A stretch of DNA of 64,000 nt from Onchocerca lupi (taxonomy: Eukaryota > Nematoda > Chromadorea > Rhabditida > Onchocercidae): NCBI GenBank assembly GCA_028564675.1, contig JAOVVO010000018.1, positions 124,001 through 188,000 of the forward strand. The letters are read 5' to 3'. Shown one piece after another: positions 38,502-49,604 of the stretch. Below the pieces are notes generated by a model. The model saw only the letters and a program-made list of their open reading frames with translations, had not been told where the DNA came from and ran no database searches. Both the position numbers and the translations under genes were made by a program. Position 1 is the stretch's first letter; each line of letters opens with the position of its first letter.

Positions 38502-40816
38502 TTAATTGAAACGCTTCAGAAATTCTTCGGCAGAAACTCGAGCACGGGCATTCAGTGCTAATTTCATATCACTGATTTCCTGCAAAAACCTATTCTCTTC
38601 AAAGAGAAACCAATTACAATTAAACTTCGATAAATTTGAATTTTGAAACTTTCTAAATTTTCGGATGGTGTGTTATAATGATGTTAACATGAAAATGATT
38701 AAAATAAGCCAAAATTATGAAAAGACCGAAAGCTTTCGAAATTTCCAATTTACAATAATTAACATGAGTGATAAAGGCATTCCTCTCCCTGCTAAATATT
38801 AAAATGCCAATGATTCACGAGAATTTTTAGAATCTCTCAGATTCAAGTAACGTTATTCTATTAATAACTGGAGAAAAAGAACACTCTAAAGGCTTTTGAG
38901 GGGTGACATTATAAATCATGAACCAAATTCCTTAAATTTAGAAAGCAAACACTGATAAGACAATGTAAAAGACAGACAAAAGATCTATACGCTGAACTGA
39001 AAAATATGTGAATTCTGGAATCTTTCATGCAAAATATTTGACCACAAACACATAAGCACTTAATTATGTATATCTAAATAATACCTTATCAATTTCCTGC
39101 ATAAAATGAATCAAGAAATCAACCAATTTATGCTTATACATCATTTCCGTATGCGTTGCAGTTATCAAAAACGATATATCATAACCTGGTATCGGCCTTC
39201 TAAAAAAATATTTTTGGTATAAACAGTGAAAAAGCAAGTACGTATTCTTCAGAATTAGTATTCTTCAATCTGATCATAATTTAACAGAAAAGATTTAGCT
39301 ATAGCATTACTGGACAAATAATTCGGTAGAATAAACCTTCTCAGTATAATAAAGTGATCAGCCCTCTGACACATAAAACGTGTAAACTTGTGAGTTAAAA
39401 TTTTCTCAATATCATCGGCTTGTTTCACAGCAATACTGACGCGCACCGAATTGATCGACGGCTCAATTAAGACCCGTTCTTGCTTATTACGTGACACAAC
39501 TACCGGAGTTAACAAAAGTTCGGATGATGTGCCGACTTCTACCTGAATTTGACGGTTCTTTTATTTCTATTCTTCGTGAAGACTCTTGTATGGGAAAAAA
39601 AAAACCTATAGATAGGACGATAACTGTTTTCACTGTATAAAACAGCTGTTTCCCAAACCTTTCATGGACACCAAATTTATAAATGCTCAAGTATCACATG
39701 TAAAAATGATGAATTATTCAGCCATATCTTCCTCAACCATTAAAAAAAGTATTCTAAATTGTCTTCTTTATTATTTATCATTATAATATCTGTAGTGCAG
39801 AATGCAGCACCATCCTATGTCATGGTTGATGTACTGAAAACTGCAGTTCTGTTACAATTTTCTTTTTTTTTTTTTCTGAAAGTTTCGGGATTTCCTGGTT
39901 TTTCGAATATTTGTTATTGTTGTTTGCAAAAAGAAAAAATACGTAATTCAGGACTTAAATTGAACTATTCACGGTAAACATAGCGAACCACTTACTTCCG
40001 GTTTGTTATACCTTTCAACTACCTGCGAACTGAACTGTTCCAAACACATCGCAGCTTCTAATGTTTTCCGTACCGCCTCCAAATACGGCTGTAGCGTGGC
40101 ACTCTATAAACGTCTCATCACTGATCTCAATTATAGTATACGACAAAAAAACTTACTGATTTGTCGGTTTTTATGAAGCTGCACTTTTTTAAAATGACTC
40201 TCTTTCTTACGCAACTTTTTAAGTAATTATTTGCGCATTTAGATCTGGAGAAAAAAAGAACGTCTTATCATAAAACAGTAGATCGTAAATCAGTGAAAGT
40301 GAAGTAAAACTTAAAAGATTAAATTATGCTTTAGTGGAAAGTGATCAATATTAAGAACACGGAAAGCATATGAGTAGAATTATAGCTAAAATCAAATATA
40401 AAACACGCATAAATAAATAGAAAGAATTGCAAAATGGACTAAATGTATGTAACTGATGATAAAAGAAGACAAATAAAATTATATAATTAAGCATATGCTA
40501 ATATTAGACACAACTAGACACAAATATAATTAGTAATTATCAAATAACAATTAACTATATAAAATGAATCACTGTGTATATAACAAAAGTTTATTTCCAA
40601 CAGAAATATTCAAAATAGCTTATATCTGCTTCAAATATTAAAATAGCTTATACCCTATATCTCATCATTTAGCGTCAATTTTATATAAGCGCAGTAAATA
40701 AATGATCAAGTAAACAAGTCAGTAAATAGACAATAAGTAAACAGATGAATGAATAAACATGCATGTAAACAAGTCAATGCACAGATAATTGAGTAAATAA
40801 ATCAATAACATACCAT
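38502..40816 (-). CDS. ARPC4 (arx-6): Arp2/3 complex subunit 4 (ARPC4, p20), complete, 169 aa
   Basis: Five minus-strand exons: 40814-40816 (only the ATG, followed at once by GTATGT), 39996-40103, 39337-39542, 39085-39199 and 38502-38579 (TAA). Phases close exactly. The 169 residues match the family length and the Caenorhabditis protein closely. Family blocks include SATLQPYLEAVRKTLEAAMC, CLEQFSSQVVERYNKPEVEV, INSVRVSIAVKQADDIEKIL, PGYDISFLITATHTEMMYKH, VDFLIHFMQEIDKEI and SAEEFLKRFN. ARPC4 forms the structural core of the Arp2/3 complex with ARPC2 and binds the mother actin filament during branched nucleation. The start-codon-only exon is inferred from the strong donor right after an ATG and from the missing Met in exon 2; the rest is certain. 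Confidence 0.95.
40690..40805. repeat. Degenerate AAGTAAA/C simple repeat
   Basis: Repeated AGTAAATAAA, AGTAAACAAGTCA and related words in ARPC4 intron 1, directly beside the start-codon exon. Confidence 0.6.
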
Positions 40817-40869
40817 CCTTTACGGGTATAAATTTCCCACTTCAGTTGTATGCACGCTACAGACGTCCA

Positions 40870-43356
40870 AGTCCTACAACAAAAAAAAAAAAAAAAAAAA
40901 AAAATCGTTGTGTAAAAAATTAAAAACCAAACATTGTTCATATAAATTGACGAGTTTTAACGTCTTATGTAAATAATATTCCGTCCGGGAAATTTCTTAA
41001 TAACTGACAAGTCATAAATTATTAGAAGAAAACATTATTGGTTTTTCATTCTCGCCATTTCTTAAAGAGTTTCGAGCAATTTTAGTCTTAATTCAAAGAA
41101 ATGTAGCATTAACGGACATTATTCGAGATATGATAAAAGCGCACCTTCAGAAACAACAATTAAGAAACATGAAAAGATGTGCTCACATATGTGCATGCAT
41201 GTAAGTGCGTATCTACATTTATACGTATGACTGCTAATATCCATCCGTCAATATCGAAGAGAAAAAAAAAAAAGAAAACAGAAATCAACTTTTTAAAAAG
41301 AAAGGGAACGCTTGCTTCTACATCAATATACTATTATGTAAGCAATGACTATGGGAACCAATTGTGCCTGTTGCAGCTTTATGAGAAGAGTTTAATAGTT
41401 CTAAAACTAGTCATATGACTTTGCTACAATGCGCTGTAGTCATTCATTTGATGCGAAATTTTCCGCCATTAAATTACAACTTCCAAAGAGCAATTTCCAT
41501 CGTTGCTGGATGAGAGGAATTAGAGGAAAAAAGGAGGAATGAAGTGAAACGTAAGATTCTTATAACTAGAACTATCAGAAAATACGCTACTACGAGATAT
41601 CTTCATACTTGGAATAATTCACTCTGCAAAAAATCTTTTGAAAGACAATTTAAATAAAATGAACGATCAATGCGGTAATGATTTAGAAGCAATGGTGGAG
41701 CAGTTAGTGCGTAGAATTACTGCTCCAACCGTCTGTAGTTCAAATCTTGTGCGTTGATAGATATCATCATTGAGCCAATCCTTAACAGAACGACACTTCG
41801 TGTGCTGTGGTGACCAAATGATAGGACTGAGCACAGAAGAACTGCTTTTGCTTGGTGGTTTCATTACTTGGTGGGAATTTCAGTAATCAAGGAAAATGGA
41901 TAACTGGAGCAAAACGGCGCCGTGTGAAGAGCTTTATCCATGTGGACCGAGGTATCTTAGAAATCATTTCGAATAGGAAATACTGACTTAGTTCAGGTAT
42001 TTTCGTGATATGAAGGCAACAATTCTATTGATACCTCTTAACATAGTGACTTGTTGAAATGAATTTTCGGAATAAATAAATGCTTTTTTTCGTTGATAAA
42101 TCAAGATTTAATTCTTATTCATTTTCGTAAATTTCCTTCCTTTATTCATAACATTATCAAAAAGGCGTCGTTAAATGCATTTTTATTAATTAAATTATGA
42201 ATTATATCGAATTTTTTGCCATTGAACAATATATTTGTTTGTTCCTATGCATAGGAAAATTGATTCTTTTGTATTTCATCGAAATTTACTGAACTTCCGG
42301 AAAACATTCCTTGCATCTTGCGGGTTTCTCTGCAGAATTAATATGATAGATCAATTCTATACGACTGCATAAAATGCCTGAGCTTAAGCTAAAGTCTAGA
42401 AAGATATCCCGGAGATATGGATAATAAAATTGGAATAGAATTGTTATAAGCCCAATGCACCGGTTGAATCAAATAACTTCAAAAATTTTTACGGCGGACT
42501 CGACTTAATTGATCGAAAAATTCTTTGATAAATGATACTTTTAACTTTCAGTACTTCTGTGCCATTTCAGTTGTATCGAAACCAATGATCATGTCAACCG
42601 CAGTTGCTATTTCAGCTCCAGTTATTTTGTCAAGTGGCACAAATGTGATAACAATTACGCTATCATCGATATCACTGATATCGATGTTGATAACCTTTGA
42701 ATCCGCCACAGCCGGGAGAGTGACTAGCTCCACGAAAAGGTTTCATTATATACCATATAATTCATAAATTACCAGTAGCTATTGTTGTTATTGCTAGTGA
42801 AACATCTTCTCGATCTGTGTAACGGAGAGAATAACAATTTGTAACTCTGTTATGCATCTTATATTTTCATTAAAACAGTCTTCTGTACTTTAAGAGGTAA
42901 AGTTCAACAAATTCATTATGCAAATTCCTTATGAAATGTATGCATTTCAATGTGAATATATTCATTTTCCGGAAACTGAAATTCTCGAGTTTTTATGCCA
43001 CCCGAATGTACGAAATGATTATTGTACATAGTAAAGCATTTGTGGAATGCGGTTATATCTGGCGATCGATGTTATTTTGCTGTTGGTGCTACGAATAAGG
43101 TCGAATCGCATCATCTCGCGTCGCTTATCACTTTTCATACAGCAGCACTGTTGTAATAATGTATGCATTTAAATTCAAGTTTAAAAGTTTTTTCCTGTCC
43201 TTTTACAAAGTAACCATTTGTAAAACGAACAATGCATTGATCATAGAATGAGATTGGCATTTTCCAAGAAATCAAATTATATCACTATCTGCATTTCAAA
43301 ACCCTAAGAAATATGATTGGTCGGAAGACCACAATATGACAATATGAATGTTACAG
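40870..43356. other. No gene confirmed; two candidate open regions
   Basis: Starts with a poly-A tract (about 40880-40903). A minus-strand frame at 41667-41864 has balanced composition (VKDWLNDDIYQRTRFELQ) and may be a small gene or exon. At about 42553-42733 three frames on two strands are open behind a CTTTCAG acceptor on the plus strand. One plus frame is Cys-rich (CHFSCIETNDHVNRSCYF) and could, with a GTCAAG donor, splice in phase to the exon at 43357. Neither is secure. Confidence 0.35.
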
Positions 43357-43404
43357 ATATCACAAATATATCGACTAAACGATTGCAAATATTCTAAAGT
43401 GAAA

Positions 43405-44623
43405 ATGGAGATTGACAAGAAGATCTTTATTATCGTTAGTAAAACAGAGTGGTGCAATGAAGCCATTAAGGTGGTGTTTGGCAAAAGTGCCGAAGCAATA
43501 AGAAACAATTCGGATGCGATTTCATGGCTTGCATCATACAATTACACTGGATCGATGGGTCTGGTAAATAAGCTGATATAAATTCACTGTGACTAATCAA
43601 CAACGAAAAAAGCGTGCGGGAAACCTGATGAGCCGTAATTAATTATAATTACCATAGATTGCAAGATAAACTTTCTTGAATTGCTCATCGCAGTAATGTC
43701 AAAAGATCTCGATTGCCGTTTTTAAAAGTTTCGAAACTTTCTGCAAAAAAAAAATCGTTTTTGCTGCATTAAGAATCTAATAATCCTACAACTGTAGGCT
43801 TTCATTTCATGTTATGAAATATTGCAGCGCAGCAAATGGCCATATGATGCTTACTTTGATAACGCTACCAGAGCTGCTTATGGATTGGCGAGGATCGATT
43901 TGCTTTGCCATAAAAAACGATCACAACTAGGTCCGCGGATTTGGAAAAGATCTGTTCAGAAGAATAAACAAAAGGAGGACTGTCCATACACAGGTTTTAC
44001 TAGCTGAAGTTTTTTTATTTGCTACTTCTCATTCCATTGTGAATTTCAGTATTGTTGGTGGAGAGAGATGTCTAATCCTTAACTTTCTTCAAAACATATA
44101 CTATTTCATAATAACATGATTTTGCAGTCAATACTTATGGAAACAACAAAGGCCTTTTCACTATTACAGTAGGTGTGTTATTATACGCCGCGTTTGGGAC
44201 ATGCTTTTTGGTCGCTAATCTGGCATATTTGTTCGGAATGTATATTATTTATGACGCATCTATCATTGATGAAGTGAGTTAATTTTTGCAACCGTTAGAA
44301 CACAAACGTGAAATATGACAAATAGACAATATAACAAACAAATATCATTTTTAAATCAAATAATATGTTTCTCACGGTACATCAAATGCTTTTGCGTAAC
44401 TGCTTCCGTTACTGGCAATTTAAAGAAAATGTCAAGCAAATTTATTCCCTGAATGTTGGGAAAAACGGAGATATTAACCCAAAAAAAAGAGAAAAATAAA
44501 TAAGGAAGATGGTGATGAAATATCTTTCAGGATAAAAAAAGAAAAAGGAATATCAAAGCAGAAAAAAAGAATATAATTGCTAATGCGCTAAATGCGGCAC
44601 AAAGAAACGAAACTAAGGCTTAA
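43405..44623 (+). CDS. Unrecognised membrane protein, 187 aa, 4 exons
   Basis: Exons 43357-43563 (ATG at 43405), 43828-43993, 44128-44273 and 44531-44623 (TAA). GT-AG junctions and phases close to 564 nt. The N-terminal part is soluble in character (EIDKKIFIIVSKTEWCNEAI; RSKWPYDAYFDNATRAAYG; LARIDLLCHKKRSQLG), with two N-x-T sites (NYTG, NATR). A long hydrophobic stretch follows at about residues 118-150 (LFTITVGVLLYAAFGTCFLV onward), enough for one long or two short membrane segments. The tail is strongly basic and helical (DKKRKRNIKAEKKNIIANAL). No known domain is recognised. The frame stays open above the ATG to the acceptor at 43356, so a further upstream exon (for example near 42553) is possible. 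Confidence 0.6.
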
Positions 44624-47600
44624 CACATTTCTTAAAAAATGTAAAAAGTAACAAAGTAGCTAAAAATCTTGAGGGAAGAGAATTGTTAAAAGGATGACTT
44701 GCAACAAAAAAGTCATAGATGACAATGCTGGAATTAAAAGTTGCGAATGAATATGTGATCCAAATTTCGATTTTCGTTATGTTTTCTACCTATGCATATA
44801 TACCGCCATTTCATTATTAATTATGGTCCCGAAAAACGAAAAATTGGCAAGCCTTCAGCTCAAACATGTTATATTGTATTCTTCGTTGTAACGTCAAATA
44901 TATCACTTCAGCACTGCATTCGGTGCAGTTGTTTTCAAATTAACTCATATCACTCCTTCAAGAATCTGTACTGCAGTTTGATAACAACGTTAATGAAAAA
45001 TGATTTAAAATTTATGAGCTCTTTTTCATCTGGTATTCCCTTTTGGATTTCATTTCTTATATTTCTTTTTTTCATTTATTTCTTAATGAATATCTTAAGT
45101 TGGTCAATTTTTTTTCGTGTATTCCGTTTAATAACAATAACTTTTCTGATATATTTGCTATATTTTTGATATTTCCAGTATCTCTACCGGTCGAGTCACT
45201 ATGATTTCAACAGGCTGTGCTGTTAGGGAGCATATTGACCTCACTGATCTCTTCCAATCATATTTCTCGAAACTCGGGTTTTGAGAAAAACATTTCGAGG
45301 AATAGAAGAGAACAGCAGCAGTTTTGAATGAGGAAATGTGAGCAAATCGACTTCTGTAATAATTCTCCTGAAAAAATATTTGCCTTTTTTACATCTAACT
45401 TGAATTAAAATATGCAAGCCTTTAATCAAAAATTTTTTTAATATAATCAACAAACATAACATCCATATTATTTATTTATTTATTCTTTTTTCTTGTGCTT
45501 GGTTTAAGCTTCCAAGATTTAAGTCTCTGGCCTACGTTCTTTAAACAAGGATAAGTCATCAGTGTCAAATAATTTGGGACGGTTTGGGAAAAAATATTCA
45601 AAAGCTGAATAGTTTTGAGATCAATTATCGGTAGACCTATCTTAAACATGCTTTAAGCTTGAGCATTTGTTTGATAAAAAACCTTAAAAATTCTTTATCT
45701 TCTATGAATTCTTTCCGTTATCTTTAATGTGAATTCCAATCATTTAAACGTATAGAGTAATATCAGAACAATTTGTGCTCTAAAAGTATTTTTTTTTTTT
45801 TTTTTTTTTTTGCTTATCAACCTCATATACTTCCTTCTGAGAAAGGAAATATTTTTCAATTTGTTAATTACCGGCTGATCAATGGCTGTTAAAGGTATGC
45901 AAGAAATAAGTTAAAAATGTCGCAATCTGTCTCTTATAATTCTGTACAGACCAATATCATTTTTCTGAATACCTGTAATATATGACTCTTGCACCACATC
46001 TTGTTGTAATTGTTGATCATTCCCAAAATCTAAGCCTCATGGGAAAACATAAAGGCTTCATCATTTTCAGCTGGGAGTTCTGTCACGTCTTGGTCATACT
46101 AAACATTATCCTCTACAAAAACAGATGAACTTCTCCCACTCACTGCGCATTTTACAAACTTCTAAATGAAACAGAACTGCTACCCAATCTGAAAAACAAG
46201 GATTTAGATTTTTCAAAGCGGCATAATAGAGCTATATGTAGATTCTGAATCGATTTTATCATATATCTCTGCAAAGTGGATTTTAAACAATCAAAAAGTT
46301 TTATTTTGCGCTAAATAACCTTTAAAATAAAAATACGTGAGAAGCAATAACAATGAGGTTAAGTGCATCTATTTAGTTTCTAAATATGATGTCGCAGCTC
46401 AATTTCGAGTAGTCAGAAATTTGAGCATTCTATTAACGATTTCTGTTTCAATGAATCTAATGTCAAATGAAACAATGGAAAACTGCCTTAATGCGAAAAT
46501 TGATGTAAAACAGCCTGTTGAACTAAAGTAGTAAAAGTCATGAAACGAGGTAATAAAAGCCATGCTGGACAATTTCCAACGATGGCAAAATATCGATGAT
46601 ATTTTTGCTAATATTAGCTATGACTGAAACAGTTGTAGCTATTGCTCAAGCAACTGGGATTATTGTTGGTGGCATAAAATAAGCTAATTCAAAGCCTAAA
46701 TGAAGTGATCTGAGTCTAGACAAATTAGCACATAATGTTATCTCTGTTATATGAAAAAACTCGTGGAATTTCTTATGGGAGAAATACTGGGTTCAAAAAA
46801 GGTTGGTTGTAAATTATTCAATTTTCTCGATATTTGTATTCGAATTTATTGCACTATGCATCAATAACTGCTAACAATGTTGCACCAACAGTTTCAGTCA
46901 ATATTGGTTGAAATTCTCCTTGACAAATCTAGTGCATAACTCTATTTCAGCAGATGATTATAAAAAGGTTTCACATTAAATATGAGTATCTGCAATTCTT
47001 GTATAAGAAGTATTTCCTATATGCTTTTTTCATTTAGAACTTTATTTTCCTTAATATTCGCTACTGTCTCTGATTTCTTCAGTCCTTTATAACGATTTCC
47101 TTCTTAACATGTGAAAGTAGGGGTTACCCATCATCACTGAAAAGATAGCATCTTCCAAAATTTCTTCATTTCTTGCTATATTTAGGATTTCATCTATAAA
47201 TAACCTTTCTCCTTCCATATCATCGCGCATAAAAAATTGGTGCATCCGTACCACAAAATAACAATATTATTCTATTAAAAGAACAATGCAATTTGTTATA
47301 TCATCCGATTTATCTCGTGGTGATCTTTATATGATAGAGGAAGGAACAAAATTTCAGTTTGGTTTGGAATTAATAGCGGATATTAATAAAATGTCTTCCG
47401 AATTAAGACTTGTCATATTGCAGGTCAAAATAAAGCAATAATGATGCACATTACTGGTATATATTTTTATAACACTATAAGGATAATGTTATAAAATTTC
47501 TAGTAAAAGAGATAAAATCTAACATAATAAAACTAGGAAGAACATTAAGCAAATTTGTCTATCTTCACTAATTAGAAGTATGAAAGCAGAATCGGCCAGT

Positions 47601-48339
47601 AGAGCTCTGGCGAATCCTAGTTTGAACAATAAGTCAATTGAGATAGCAGAATTACAAAAGATTTAGCTAATTATTTTTAAAATAATAGTTGCATATACGC
47701 ATTCTAACAAAAGACTGAGTGGAAAAAAATCCGTTGAATACTAGATCTAAAAATTAGCTCAAATTTTGTTGATGAAATTAATTAATTAAAAAATATAATT
47801 TTTAAGATTAGACTGTGCATATGTGTATTACTTAAAGATGCAGATTAAGTAATTTCTGGATTTCAGATAATTGTCAATAAGCCGAGGAACAATGCATGGA
47901 TTGTTGATTCAATGACAAATATTGATTTTCTGTGGTTTTGTCAAATCAAACTTTTCGTCTCCTTAAAATTTAAAGTTCCTTATTCGGATTTTGAGACAAG
48001 CTAGAGATTTTATTCATCCGGAAAGTGTTCTTTTGAAATATTCTCTTCGTATCTCATGATACGATCATTATTGCTAATACAAAGGTTGCCCGATGAATTG
48101 AAAAATTTTATATAGGGTGAAGAATATTTTTTATTTCTTAAAATATAAGTAATCGAGTAAAACCTCCATTCGGAAACTTTTTGCCAAATCTCCAACTGAG
48201 CCCAAGTTTTTATTGCAGATAAAGTAAAAGTTGAGAAGGTGCCATTTTGTTTAAGAGATTATAAATTGTCTCGATAAAATTCTTTTATGCTGCAATAATA
48301 TTATTCTGAAGTCAGAAAATGGATTGTGTAAGTAACTGC
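44624..48339. other. No gene confirmed
   Basis: AT-rich. A long T tract lies at about 45787-45811. The plus frame 44792-45169 is a Phe/Ile-rich compositional frame. Between 46337 and 47450 a series of short plus frames (46337-46531; one from 47285, MQFVISSDLSRGDLYMIEEG) looks like a possible decayed coding sequence of unknown origin. Confidence 0.35.
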
Positions 48340-48406
48340 TGTCGGAAAAATCTAAGGAGTAGTAAAGTTTAAGAAGTGCGTAGTTTCAAATAGACCAACA
48401 AGCCAG

Positions 48407-48512
48407 TAAACATGTTTGCCGCCAAAACAATAAACGAAAGGATTAATATGTTTTCACCAAAGGGATAAACATGTTTATCACCAAAGGGAGAAACATGTTT
48501 ACCGACAAAATG
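48407..48512 (+). repeat. Minisatellite in the LTR U3 region
   Basis: Three to four imperfect copies of a 23-24 bp unit, AAACATGTTTATCACCAAAG plus GGAG or GGAT. Arrays upstream of the TATA box are common in LTR enhancers. Confidence 0.75.
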
Positions 48513-48599
48513 CTCCGATAAACGGATAAACAAAGCAAAGTCGACCAATCATGAGGCGACAAATTGGAGATCAGGAAAGAAGATGGACCCCCGAAACGA

Positions 48600-48608
48600 T
48601 ATATAAGG
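48600..48608 (+). promoter_or_regulatory. TATA box of the solo LTR
   Basis: TATATAAGG about 260 bp into the LTR, downstream of the minisatellite and in the position of a U3 core promoter. Confidence 0.5.
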
Positions 48609-49540
48609 TTCGGATTTTGAAGATGGATCTTTTGCTGCAAGTTCTCTAGAACAGTTTTCTACATCAGTTTCTACAGCAACCCAGGATGATACGATAGCTG
48701 TTTCTACAACAAATTGATAATTGAAGCCGAGTATTCTTCTTTATTAGCAGCAAAGGAAGGATAATCCTGTAATCAGTTGTCCTGGATATTCTTTAATAAT
48801 TTTTTGTATTATACAGGAAGATATGCTCTTCCATTTATCTTACTGCTAAAAGATTCGTTTTTGTCATATCAATTAAGATTCAACTTTTCCGACAGTTGCT
48901 GCGAATAAAATTCATCATAACGAAGACTTTATTAGACAACAAATTCATCTCTATCAAATTCCAACCCACAACAAAAAACCTTTCACAAATTACTCTCACA
49001 ACATTGGTAAACTTTCAAAAACTAAAAAAAAAAATGAAAGTCTGACAACGAATATTTGAAAACAAAAAAAAAAATGGAAAACTCTAAAATTTCGGTTTTT
49101 CCACGTCTTAATTTTCTGGATCATTTCTAAAATTTAGAATCGAAAGACATAAAATTTAACAAATGAGAGGAATACACATAAATTTTTACGTTTTTCGCCC
49201 CAAGGACTATCGAATTACATAGATAAATTTCATCTTCATTTAACATCTTCAACGAAATTTCCAATTTGGAAACAAAGCAGAAATACTGCTTTTTTGACTT
49301 CTTCGAATAAGAGATAATAATATAATTTGCAGGTAATATCACAGAAAGTGTCGATATGTTATTACTCAGATATTCTTTTTATCATTCATATATTCCTTTT
49401 GGCCAAGTTATCAAAACAGTCATTCGTTGGCATTATATGCATCCTGTGTTCTGATTCGAATAAGATTAAATTTGATATGAGAAAAAGCACTGCATAGAAA
49501 TAGGATAAAATTCTTCCGGATCTCTTTTACTTATCAAAGA

Positions 49541-49604
49541 TGATGGTAGTTTGATTGCAGAGTATATTATAGTACATAAGTACTCTACAATCAAACTACC
49601 ATCA
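49541..49604. repeat. Near-perfect 64-base hairpin; possible pre-miRNA or fold-back element
   Basis: TGATGGTAGTTTGATTGCAG plus AGTA (49541-49564) is inverted at 49581-49604 with one mismatch over 24 bases, around a 16-base loop. In a minus-strand transcript that mismatch becomes a G-U pair. The size fits a microRNA precursor. The pairing is unusually perfect for one, so a small inverted insertion is the main alternative. No coding exon overlaps it convincingly. Confidence 0.55.

Larger units (their letters stand above)
48340..48894 (+). mobile_element. Solo LTR, probably BEL/Pao-like
   Basis: A 555-bp block starts TGTCGGAAAAATC and ends CAACTTTTCCGACA, so the terminal 10 bases are exact inverted copies (TGTCGGAAAA / TTTTCCGACA). 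A TATA box lies about 260 bp in, preceded by a minisatellite. The flanking five bases (ACTGC and GTTGC) match at only three positions, so the target duplication has decayed or one edge is off. No internal region or partner LTR is present. Its sequence differs from the LTR at 34467, so two families are represented. Confidence 0.7.

Noticed and set aside
44792..45169. 125-codon hydrophobic plus frame
   Set aside because: Poly-Phe/Ile stretches from T-rich DNA, with no supported splicing or homology.
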